From: an uncultured bacterium
Lineage (GTDB): Bacteria > Patescibacteriota > Minisyncoccia > Moranbacterales > GWC2-37-73
Direction of reading: 5' to 3'
Length of the DNA: 41,957 nt
Assembly (NCBI GenBank): GCA_903861715.1
Contig: CAIOVI010000011.1
Coordinates: 1-41,957 of the forward strand
Part shown: in pieces, positions 1 through 6,808 of the stretch
How positions within the stretch are numbered: the stretch's first letter is position 1
Layout of the letters: each line of letters begins with the position of its first letter
Position numbers and translations under genes: made by a program
The notes under the pieces: generated by a model
What the model was told of the DNA's origin: nothing
The model's input: only the letters and a program-made list of their open reading frames with translations
Databases searched by the model: none

Positions 1-2334
1 GAAGGCAAAACGCTGACCTCAACCTTGGCAGTTTATCTTAATGCCCTGGAAGGCAAAGGCGTGCACATCGTGACTGTCAACGACTATCTGGCCAAGCGTG
101 ACTGCAATTGGATGGGCAGTGTTTATCATGCTTTGGGGCTTTCCACGGCTTGCATCATGCATGACGTTTCCTATCTTTATGAGCCAAAAATTATTGACAG
201 CAATGAAGTGAGCGTGGAAATGGAAAATCTTTCGGAAATTTCTCGCCGGCAGGCATATGGCTCGGACATTACTTTTGGAACCAACAATGAATTTGGTTTT
301 GATTATTTGCGTGACAACATGGTGCAAAGCATTGAGCAGATGTCGCAGCGTGAGCTCAATTATGCGGTGGTGGATGAAGTCGATTCAATTTTGATTGATG
401 AGGCCCGAACCCCGCTGATTATTTCAGCGCCAGACAGTGAGTCGACCAAAATGTATCAACGTTTTGCTCAGATTATTCCTCGCTTGAAAGAAACGGAAGA
501 CTATGAAAAAGATGAAAAAATGAAAGCGGTGACTCTCACAGAAAAAGGTCTGGACAAGGTTGAAAAAGAATTGGGCGTGGGAAACATCTATGAGCTTGGA
601 AAAATTAGTTATGTGCATCATCTTGAACAGTCATTGAAGGCTGGAGTTTTCTTCAAACTCGATAAGGACTATGTAGTCAAGGATGGCCAAGTTATCATTG
701 TGGATGATTTCACTGGTCGTCTGATGGAAGGCAGGCGCTATAGTGATGGCTTGCATCAAGCGATTGAAGCCAAAGAAAAAGTGCAAGTGCAAAAAGAATC
801 TCGCACCTTGGCGACCATCACTTTTCAAAATTATTTTCGCATGTATGCCAAACTTGCGGGCATGACCGGAACTGCTTCGACCAGCGCCGAAGAACTTTCC
901 AAGGTTTACAAATTGGATGTGTTGGAAATTCCAACCAACAAAGTGATGTCCCGCAAAGATTTGCCAGATGTGGTTTACAAAACTGAAAAAGGCAAATTTG
1001 ACGCCATTGTGGAAAAAATAAAAGAGCTTAATTTCAAGGGTCAACCAGTTTTGGTCGGAACCATTGCGATTGAAAAATCAGAATATCTCAGTGCGCTTTT
1101 GGTGCGAGAGGGCATCAAGCATGAAGTGCTCAACGCCAAACAGCATGAAAAAGAAGCTTCAATAATTGCGGGAGCTGGTCAATTTGGGGCCGTGACGATT
1201 GCCACCAATATGGCTGGTCGTGGAACGGACATCAAACTGGGTGAAGGTGCGCGCGAGGTTGGTGGCCTTTGCATCATTGGAACTGAAAGGCATGAGGCGC
1301 GGCGCATCGACAATCAACTTCGAGGACGGGCTGGACGTCAAGGTGATCCGGGCCTTTCGCAATTTTATGTTTCGCTGGAAGATGAACTCATGCGCCGTTT
1401 TGGGGGCGACAAGCTTAAAAGCATGATGGATTCGCTTGGTTTGCCAGAAGATCAACCCATTCAAAATCCCATCATTTCCAGAACCATTGAAAGTGCTCAA
1501 TCAAAAATCGAGGGCTACAATTTTGATATGCGTAAGCACGTGTTGGACTATGACGATGTGATGAACAAACAGCGCGAGGTGGTTTACAAGAAACGCAAAG
1601 AAATTTTGGCAGCCGCAGAAGCAAAGCAAGAAATCCAGAGTTATGTTGAAGAAGAAATTGAACGCAATATCTCAGTGCATTGCGTGGGCGATGACTATGA
1701 GTGGCAAGTGGAAAAAATCACGGCTGAAATTCAAAATATTTTCCTCTTTACCGACCAAGATGGCAAAAAATTGGAGCAAATCAAAGATGACAAATCCAAA
1801 AATTCGGTCGAGAAAATCACTTTGATGCAGGAATATGTCATGGGCAAAGCCAAGGAAGCCTACATCAAGAAAGAACAAGAAATCGGCAGTGAAAACCTGC
1901 GTCAAATTGAAAAAGCCATCATCTTGCAAACCATTGACACCCTTTGGATGAATCATCTGGATGAAATTGATTATCTGCGCCAAGGCATTGGCCTGCGTGG
2001 TTATGGTCAGCGTGATCCCTTGATTGAATACAAACGCGAAGCTTTTCATTTGTTTTCACATTTGATGGAAAACATGCGCGCAACCACCGTCAATACAGTT
2101 TTCAAAATTTCAATGGTTTCAGCCCAGCCGCAAGCCGCAGTGGAAGCTTTGCCTCAAAATGTGCAATATCAAGGCGCTCAAGAAAATCTTGAGCAATTTG
2201 CGGGCGGCAGCGAAACCCAAACCAATCAGCAAGCTGCTCCGCAACAGCCAATCATCAACAGCAGCAAAGTTGGTCGCAACGACCCTTGCCCATGTGGGAG
2301 TGGGAAAAAGTATAAACAATGTCATGGAAGATGA
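1..2334 (+). CDS. secA: Protein translocase ATPase SecA, 5'-truncated by the window edge
   Basis: SecA is the ATP-driven motor that pushes unfolded preproteins through SecYEG. The reading frame is open from base 1, which begins inside Walker A (residues EGKT; the first Gly is outside), so the N-terminus is missing. Visible motifs are the DEAD-type segment [17 protein letters not shown], the helicase segments [15 protein letters not shown] and [13 protein letters not shown], the scaffold and wing region, and a C-terminal SEC-C zinc motif ([14 protein letters not shown]) after a Q/A-rich linker. The complete zinc tail shows that the 3' end is intact and that TGA acts as stop. secD and secF lie 4 kb downstream, separated by an accessory island. 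Identification is certain; only the start cannot be seen. Confidence 0.98.
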   Translation, partial: EGKTLTSTLAVYLNALEGKGVHIVTVNDYLAKRDCNWMGSVYHALGLSTACIMHDVSYLYEPKIIDSNEVSVEMENLSEISRRQAYGSDITFGTNNEFGFDYLRDNMVQSIEQMSQRELNYAVVDEVDSILIDEARTPLIISAPDSESTKMYQRFAQIIPRLKETEDYEKDEKMKAVTLTEKGLDKVEKELGVGNIYELGKISYVHHLEQSLKAGVFFKLDKDYVVKDGQVIIVDDFTGRLMEGRRYSDGLHQAIEAKEKVQVQKESRTLATITFQNYFRMYAKLAGMTGTASTSAEELSKVYKLDVLEIPTNKVMSRKDLPDVVYKTEKGKFDAIVEKIKELNFKGQPVLVGTIAIEKSEYLSALLVREGIKHEVLNAKQHEKEASIIAGAGQFGAVTIATNMAGRGTDIKLGEGAREVGGLCIIGTERHEARRIDNQLRGRAGRQGDPGLSQFYVSLEDELMRRFGGDKLKSMMDSLGLPEDQPIQNPIISRTIESAQSKIEGYNFDMRKHVLDYDDVMNKQREVVYKKRKEILAAAEAKQEIQSYVEEEIERNISVHCVGDDYEWQVEKITAEIQNIFLFTDQDGKKLEQIKDDKSKNSVEKITLMQEYVMGKAKEAYIKKEQEIGSENLRQIEKAIILQTIDTLWMNHLDEIDYLRQGIGLRGYGQRDPLIEYKREAFHLFSHLMENMRATTVNTVFKISMVSAQPQAAVEALPQNVQYQGAQENLEQFAGGSETQTNQQAAPQQPIINSSKVGRNDPCPCGSGKKYKQCHGR

Positions 2335-2342
2335 CATTGTTT
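2314..2342 (+). terminator. Perfect 12-bp hairpin across the secA stop codon
   Basis: Arms AAACAATGTCAT (2314-2325) and ATGACATTGTTT (2331-2342) are perfectly complementary around a GGAAG loop and span the secA TGA (2332-2334). Only a short T run follows, so it may be a weak intrinsic terminator or an mRNA 3'-stabilising hairpin. Confidence 0.6.
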
Positions 2343-2361
2343 GAAATTTCGTCGCTCGCTC

Positions 2362-2385
2362 CAAGTGAAAGATTACTTTCACTTG
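2362..2385. repeat. Perfect 10-bp inverted repeat
   Basis: CAAGTGAAAG and CTTTCACTTG flank the loop ATTA. AATTTC (left) and GAAATT (right) form an outer partial symmetry about 11 nt further out. It lies between secA and the histidine phosphatase gene. Function unknown. Confidence 0.6.
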
Positions 2386-2401
2386 CGGACTCGCTAGAAA
2401 T

Positions 2402-2424
2402 TATAAGAATTGCCACGGGAAATA
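2402..2424 (+). repeat. 23-nt direct repeat, copy 1 (second copy 5370-5392)
   Basis: The core TAAGAATTGCCACGGGAAAT differs from the copy at 5370-5392 at only two C/T positions. Each copy sits shortly upstream of a small cargo gene (histidine phosphatase here, GNAT at the other copy). It marks the left end of a duplicated module. Confidence 0.65.
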
Positions 2425-2464
2425 GATAATATAAGTTTTCATAACAGTTTAATAATTTTACTTT

Positions 2465-3029
2465 ATGAATAATACTTTTTATTTTCTTCGTCACGGAAAA
2501 ACAAAGGTAGATTTGGAAAAACCTATTAGTCAGTGGGTTCTTTCTGAGGTTGGTGCGCAACAAGCTATTGAATCTGCGCAAAGCGGAATTTTTGATGAAA
2601 TTGAAGTGATTATAGTTTCTGGTGAAAAAAAAGCTTTCCAAACGGCTAAGCCGATTGCAGACAAACTTAAAAAGGAGATAAAAAAAGTCAAAGAAATTAG
2701 TGAGTTGAATCGAGACAAGGGTGGTTTTTTATCATCAGAAAAATATGAAGAAACTGTTCGTTATTGCCTGGAACATCCATTAGAAATTGTGAACAACTGG
2801 GAAATGGCCTCACAAGCGCTAAAGCGTTTTTCAGAAAAAAATAGAAGAAATCGACAAGGAGTATGAAAATCAAAAGATTCTAATTGTTGGTCATGGATAT
2901 ACAATAAACATGTATTTTGCTCAATTGTTTGGCGTGCTTGATCAAGTATATAACAGATTAAACACAAATACTTTCTCTAATTGGGGTGTTGTAAAGAATA
3001 AAAAAGTTATTAAGGATATCGCTAATTGA
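2465..3029 (+). pseudogene. Histidine phosphatase family protein, frameshifted
   Basis: The N-terminal part (2465 to about 2840) encodes the phosphatase signature FLRHGKTK with the nucleophilic His. The frame then runs into a stop at 2864-2866. In the +1 frame from 2841 translation resumes as IEEIDKEYENQKILIVGHG and ends at a TGA at 3027-3029. That second piece holds the GHG motif that supplies the other catalytic His of the branch-1 histidine phosphatase fold. Joining the two gives about 187 residues, a normal family length. The break is at a run of seven A (2835-2841), where removing one A restores the frame, so either a recent homopolymer mutation or a sequencing error explains it. As written the product lacks half of the active site. 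Confidence 0.8.
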
Positions 3030-3061
3030 TTTCTGGGTATTTTTTGAAGATAGAAATTACC

Positions 3062-3121
3062 ATGAAAAATAATCTTTTTATGCATAAAGTTGTTGCCTTT
3101 GAAAAATCAGTGGGGGCGTAA
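3062..3121 (+). pseudogene. 5' relic of a NUDIX hydrolase gene
   Basis: A 19-codon frame begins with ATG and ends VAFEKSVGA then TAA. It matches the start of the intact NUDIX gene at 6094, whose product begins MKTKLFAFEKSVGAVVF. Bases 3093-3118 are identical to 6110-6135 at 25 of 26 positions, and the start codon and following codons are also similar. The rest of the gene is absent; the abiE promoter begins immediately after. It is best read as a duplicated or recombined gene end marking the left edge of the toxin-antitoxin cassette. Confidence 0.7.
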
Positions 3122-3123
3122 AT

Positions 3124-3152
3124 TTGACAAAATGACCAATTTTGTATATTAT
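3124..3152 (+). promoter_or_regulatory. abiE promoter with internal operator-like inverted repeat
   Basis: TTGACA (3124-3129), a 17-nt spacer and TATTAT (3147-3152) form a near-consensus sigma70 promoter upstream of abiEi. The 7-bp arms ACAAAAT (3127-3133) and ATTTTGT (3139-3145) overlap the -35 and fill the spacer. AbiEi antitoxins are known to autorepress through inverted repeats, so this is a plausible operator; that role is inferred. Confidence 0.7.
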
Positions 3153-3184
3153 TTAACTACAAAGTAACAATAATTCATTACCTT

Positions 3185-3964
3185 ATGGCAATAAATAGTA
3201 CAATATTGACCCAAAAAGAGTCAGATTTGATTGAAAAGCTCATCGCTAAATGTGGGCTGTTTGTCGATTTTGGGCAGATTTCTGAACAATTAGGGACTGG
3301 AATGACCAATCAAGAGGTAAAAAACGTTGTTGGCAGGCTCTTGAAAAGAGGCTGGCTTGTTAGGCTTAAAAGGGGTGTTTACTATATAACAACGTTGGAA
3401 TCAAGGGGCACGGCAAACGTTTCAGTTTATGTTATTGCACAAGTACTGGCGGATGATGCCTATGTTTCTTTTGAGGCAGCCCTGCAGCATCATGGAATAT
3501 TCGATCAATATTTAAAGACTATAACTTCACTTTCTCTTAAAAATCATTCTACTCAGGAATTGCAGGGCACTAAATATGAATTTATCAAAACAAGCCAAGT
3601 TAATTTTTATGGTTGGGAAGAAACCAGGATGGAAGGAAAATTAGTCAAAATAGCAACCCTTGAAAAAGCTGTCTTGGATATGTTGAGTACAAGGAGAACA
3701 TTATATTCAATGGATTTGATTCTTGAAAAATTCAGGGAATATAAAGACAATTTCAATTTTGAAAGGCTGTATGAATTTAGCAAAAAACAAACCATAGCTT
3801 CCAGCAGAATCTTAGGATTTTTATTGGATAGGGCTGGGTTGGATTCGACTAAAATATATTCTCAAGTAAAAAGCGCAAAGGGAATAAGCCGCATGATGAT
3901 CGATAGTAAGTTGTACGATTCAAAATGGCGACTTTATTATCATAATATCTTTGAACAAAATTAA
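3185..3964 (+). CDS. abiEi: AbiEi-type antitoxin / transcriptional regulator
   Basis: This 259-residue protein has an N-terminal winged-helix region (about residues 8-70, ending RGWLVRLKRGVYYIT), typical of the AbiEi antitoxin family, followed by a longer C-terminal part that in the family neutralises the AbiEii nucleotidyltransferase. The stop is followed after 2 nt by the AbiEii start, the tight coupling expected for a type IV toxin-antitoxin operon. A strong promoter with an inverted repeat lies upstream (3124-3152), consistent with autoregulation. The family is linked to abortive phage infection and element maintenance. Assignment rests on the fold pattern and the partner gene. Confidence 0.85.
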   Translation: MAINSTILTQKESDLIEKLIAKCGLFVDFGQISEQLGTGMTNQEVKNVVGRLLKRGWLVRLKRGVYYITTLESRGTANVSVYVIAQVLADDAYVSFEAALQHHGIFDQYLKTITSLSLKNHSTQELQGTKYEFIKTSQVNFYGWEETRMEGKLVKIATLEKAVLDMLSTRRTLYSMDLILEKFREYKDNFNFERLYEFSKKQTIASSRILGFLLDRAGLDSTKIYSQVKSAKGISRMMIDSKLYDSKWRLYYHNIFEQN

Positions 3965-3966
3965 AT

Positions 3967-4764
3967 ATGGCAAACGAAGTTTCACTTACCATAAGAGAGC
4001 TCGAAGTAATCAATAGGCAGAACTTGCAATATCCATTGGCTATTGCAGAGAAGGACTATTTTTTGGCGTTGGTGTCTAAGATAGTTTTCGAATCGGCACT
4101 TAAAAATAAGTTGCTTTTCAAAGGAGGCACAGCACTGCATCATTGCTACTTGAATCAGATGAGATTTTCTGAGGATTTGGATTTCACTTCACTTGATAGA
4201 AATATAACTGTTGATGAGGTCAAAAAAATATTTGAACCTTATGATTTTTTGGAAATTAAAAAGGAATATGTTTCAAATGCAACTATAAAACTTGAGCGTC
4301 TGACTTATGATGGGCCCCTGGGACAGCCAAACTCTCTGAAGATTGAAATTGATTTTATTCAGAATGTTGTCTTGCCTCCCAAAGAATTGGAATACAAAAA
4401 TGTTTGGAGGGTTGATACTAAAGTGAATGTTATGGATATTAGGGAAATTTGTGCAGAAAAGATTCGCGCCTCAAGCGAAAGGGTTAGATATAGAGACTTT
4501 TATGATCTTTTTCAGATTATGAAAAACTATGATTTGGACTTGAAAGAAATCGTAGAGCTCATAAAACAAAAAGAAGTGCGCAAACCTCTCAGTCAGCAAT
4601 CAATTTTGGCAAATTGGGAAAATGCTAAATTGGAAAAAGCTGATGACGCTCAGAGAATTCATTACACTGAAGAAGTTGACGATTTGGAAATGGAAGAAAT
4701 GCTCAAAACTTTAGATATAGGGCTGATTGAGCCGTCTAAATCTGTTTTTGATAAAAACGTTTAA
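3967..4764 (+). CDS. abiEii: AbiEii/AbiGii-family nucleotidyltransferase toxin
   Basis: The 265-residue product carries the family signature KGGTALHHCYLNQMRFSEDL followed by DFT: the GG-T segment and the SEDLDF metal-binding aspartates of the minimal nucleotidyltransferase fold. A further acidic strand, LKIEIDF, lies near residue 125, and IREICAEKIRASSERVRYRD is the usual downstream helix. AbiEii enzymes transfer nucleotides to RNA targets such as tRNA and block growth unless held by AbiEi. It follows abiEi by 2 nt. All recognisable catalytic residues are present, so the toxin looks intact. Confidence 0.88.
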   Translation: MANEVSLTIRELEVINRQNLQYPLAIAEKDYFLALVSKIVFESALKNKLLFKGGTALHHCYLNQMRFSEDLDFTSLDRNITVDEVKKIFEPYDFLEIKKEYVSNATIKLERLTYDGPLGQPNSLKIEIDFIQNVVLPPKELEYKNVWRVDTKVNVMDIREICAEKIRASSERVRYRDFYDLFQIMKNYDLDLKEIVELIKQKEVRKPLSQQSILANWENAKLEKADDAQRIHYTEEVDDLEMEEMLKTLDIGLIEPSKSVFDKNV

Positions 4765-4777
4765 GAATAGAAATTTT

Positions 4778-5335
4778 ATGCATTACATAATTTTTGACCT
4801 CGAAGCTACTTGCTGGGAGGATAAGACTGATAATATTAATGAAATAATAGAAATAGGTGCGGTGAAACTAGATGAGGACTTGAAAGTCGTTGATATCTTT
4901 TCACGATATGTAAAACCCATGATCAATCCCGAGTTGTCTGATTTTTGCAAAACGCTAACCTCTATTTCCCAGGCAGATGTTGATAGTGCTAAGACTTCCA
5001 ATGATGTTATTGGTGATTTTGAAAAATGGATTTTGGTGGATGGCAATAATGTAAAACTTCTTAGCTGGGGATATTACGACAAAAAGCAGATCTTGGTGGA
5101 AAGTGCTCTGAAAAATTATTCTGGAAATATTATCAAACTATTGGAAGAAAAACATATCAGCTTGAAGCATACTTTCGCCAAAATTAGGAAGGAAAGGACT
5201 TGCGGGATGGCGAGAGCTTTAGAAAAGTTAGATATTCCTTTGGAGGGCACGCACCATAGGGGAATTGATGATGCTAAAAATATAGCCAAGATATTTCAAG
5301 TTGTGTCCTCAGATCTAAAAGCAAAATACCTATAG
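4778..5335 (+). CDS. DEDDh 3'-5' exonuclease (ERI1/KapD-like)
   Basis: The 185-residue product starts MHYIIFDLEATCWED, with the DxE pair of exonuclease motif I. Motif II is the aspartate in LLSWGYYDKK, and motif III is HHRGIDDAKN with the catalytic His and Asp. This is the DEDDh fold of the ERI1/KapD/polymerase-epsilon group, acting on RNA or DNA 3' ends. The ATG at 4778 is preferred over an upstream in-frame start at 4727, which would overlap abiEii by 38 nt and add a non-homologous leader. It lies 13 nt after abiEii and may be co-transcribed with the toxin-antitoxin pair; whether it takes part in RNA processing or defence is unknown. Confidence 0.85.
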   Translation: MHYIIFDLEATCWEDKTDNINEIIEIGAVKLDEDLKVVDIFSRYVKPMINPELSDFCKTLTSISQADVDSAKTSNDVIGDFEKWILVDGNNVKLLSWGYYDKKQILVESALKNYSGNIIKLLEEKHISLKHTFAKIRKERTCGMARALEKLDIPLEGTHHRGIDDAKNIAKIFQVVSSDLKAKYL

Positions 5336-5369
5336 AACTATTGAAAATAAAAGTAAGCTAGAAGAAGTA

Positions 5370-5392
5370 TATAAGAACTGCCATGGGAAATA
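5370..5392 (+). repeat. 23-nt direct repeat, copy 2
   Basis: The core TAAGAACTGCCATGGGAAAT matches 2402-2424 except at two C/T positions. It sits 12 nt upstream of the GNAT gene. Confidence 0.65.
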
Positions 5393-5404
5393 ACTTTTTT
5401 TAAA

Positions 5405-5899
5405 ATGTTCTTGCTTGTCAATATGGATAAACGCATCTTGAAAAAAATGAATGAGCTTGCGGAAAGATTCTTTGGGACAAATGAAGATCCTGATCAAATT
5501 CCTATTGGTAACGGATCTCTTGAAAAACTTCAAAAGCTGAGTCCGGCAGCATTGACTTATAAGCTGGAAGATAGCAATCCGATTAGCTGGGTTGTGATTG
5601 TGCCCACAAGCAGTGATTTAGCTGACAAATTTTTGAATGGAAAAATTACCGAGAAGCTTTTGTTAGATTTATCTGAGCCAAGAAAAAGCTATGACGCTCT
5701 TTATCTTTGTGCAGTTTTTACTGTCCCCGAGCATAGAAATAAGGGCTATGCACTTGAAATGTTGAAGCGGGGCATTGAAAATATTCCTCATGCTGAAAAA
5801 GTAAGGCTGTTTGCTTGGCCATATAGTCCGGAGGGAAATTTTCTTATTAAGAAATTGGAAAAAGAATTAAATTTGCCAATAGAATTAAAATCTTTATAG
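5405..5899 (+). CDS. GNAT-family N-acetyltransferase-like protein
   Basis: In the 164-residue product the segment YDALYLCAVFTVPEHRNKGY, followed by ALEMLKRGIE, matches the beta4-alpha3 acetyl-CoA binding region of GNAT enzymes (Q/RxxGxG/A represented by RNKGYA). Substrate is unknown. An alternative start at 5423 (MDKRILKKMNE) removes six hydrophobic residues and is equally possible; neither has a clear Shine-Dalgarno site. It is the last gene of the accessory cassette before the intact NUDIX gene. Confidence 0.7.
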   Translation: MFLLVNMDKRILKKMNELAERFFGTNEDPDQIPIGNGSLEKLQKLSPAALTYKLEDSNPISWVVIVPTSSDLADKFLNGKITEKLLLDLSEPRKSYDALYLCAVFTVPEHRNKGYALEMLKRGIENIPHAEKVRLFAWPYSPEGNFLIKKLEKELNLPIELKSL

Positions 5900-6078
5900 A
5901 AAATAATTTGAGAAATATTTTTCATTTTAGATAGTAGTATATTCCAGATGATGAAAATTTTTATCCTTGCATTTTTGTGAAAATGTTTTTCCTGAATGAA
6001 GGCAACGTCTTTGATCCAAGAAAATTGAAAGGCCACAGGAAATTTTTTCTTGGGTTTTTCGATTTTTGGCTCATTTTG

Positions 6079-6087
6079 TGCTAGAAT
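6079..6087 (+). promoter_or_regulatory. Extended -10 promoter of the NUDIX gene, likely leaderless
   Basis: TGC plus TAGAAT (6082-6087) is an extended -10; the -35 is weak. Only 6 nt separate it from the ATG at 6094, so transcription should begin at the start codon. Confidence 0.55.
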
Positions 6088-6093
6088 AGGAAT

Positions 6094-6564
6094 ATGAAAA
6101 CAAAACTTTTTGCTTTTGAAAAATCAGTGGGGGCGGTGGTTTTCAGAAAACAAGCAGGCGAAATCTTGTATCTTTTGCTCTGTTATCGCAGCTGGCAATG
6201 GGATTTTCCCAAGGGACACACTGAAGCAGGTGAAAGTGAAGAGCAAACTTTGCGTCGAGAAATTCTGGAAGAAACTGGTCTTGCGCAAATTTCGATTTTG
6301 CCAAATTTCCGCCGGAGCGTTTGGTATTTTTATCGCGCCAAAGGCAATGAAAGAAAAGAGCGAATCGAAAAGGGCAGAGGAGTCAATATTTTTAAGAAAG
6401 CGGTTCTTTATTGTGTGCAGTCGGGCACGGCTCAGGTTCAAATTGATTTTGAAAGCAAGGATTTTACCTGGCTTTCTTTTGAAGAGGCCTCTCAAAAAAT
6501 TGGTAACAAGGATTCCCGAAAAATTCTCACTCTGGCCAATGAGGCGATTTTAAAAAATATTTGA
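6094..6564 (+). CDS. NUDIX hydrolase (Ap4A-hydrolase-like)
   Basis: The 156-residue product carries a complete Nudix box: G at the start of GHTEAGESEEQTLRRE, followed by ILEETGL, fitting Gx5Ex7REUxEExGU. The preceding WDFPKGH is typical of diadenosine-polyphosphate hydrolases, which clear signalling or toxic nucleotides. The first 42 nt have a partial copy at 3062-3121. A -10 hexamer ends 6 nt before the ATG, suggesting a leaderless message. Substrate specificity is inferred only from the family motif. Confidence 0.9.
   Translation: MKTKLFAFEKSVGAVVFRKQAGEILYLLLCYRSWQWDFPKGHTEAGESEEQTLRREILEETGLAQISILPNFRRSVWYFYRAKGNERKERIEKGRGVNIFKKAVLYCVQSGTAQVQIDFESKDFTWLSFEEASQKIGNKDSRKILTLANEAILKNI
6110..6135 (+). 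repeat. 26-nt direct repeat within the NUDIX 5' end
   Basis: It is identical at 25 of 26 positions to 3093-3118. The two copies bracket abiEi, abiEii, the exonuclease and the GNAT gene. Confidence 0.7.
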
Positions 6565-6579
6565 AAATCTTTTTTTGTG

Positions 6580-6728
6580 TGTCATTCTGAGCGTAGCGCC
6601 TGCCTGTCTGATAGGTAGATAGCGGAGTCGAAGAATTTGAGTTTGTATCGTCAAAGTTTTTAAGTATGAGCCCAGATCCTTCGACTATGCGTCATTTCTA
6701 TCGCAATTCCGCTTCGCTCAGGATGACA
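6580..6728. repeat. Intergenic inverted-repeat element (GTCATTCTGAGC type)
   Basis: The 19-nt outer arms TGTCATTCTGAGCGTAGCG (6580-6598) and CGCTTCGCTCAGGATGACA (6710-6728) are complementary except at two positions. The interior holds further short repeats. It fills the NUDIX-secD gap. A second element with similar ends is at 34557-34668. Confidence 0.75.
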
Positions 6729-6772
6729 ATCATATAAACTGTGATATGAAATAGTTTAAGCCTGCCTCATTG

Positions 6773-6801
6773 TTGCCTATTTCGCCAGGATGCCATATAA
6801 T
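6773..6801 (+). promoter_or_regulatory. secD promoter
   Basis: TTGCCT (6773-6778), 17 nt, TATAAT (6796-6801). The -10 overlaps the ATG at 6800 and ends 7 nt before the ATG at 6809, which argues that 6809 is the true start and that the message is leaderless. Confidence 0.6.
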
Positions 6802-6808
6802 GGAATTT

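Noticed and set aside
19-327. Minus-strand ORFs overlapping secA and other large genes
   Set aside because: They mirror the codon pattern of the sense gene, have no ribosome sites and no recognisable domains.
2829-2850. Programmed -1 frameshift in the phosphatase gene
   Set aside because: The needed shift is +1 relative to frame; a -1 slip on the A run leads straight to TAG.
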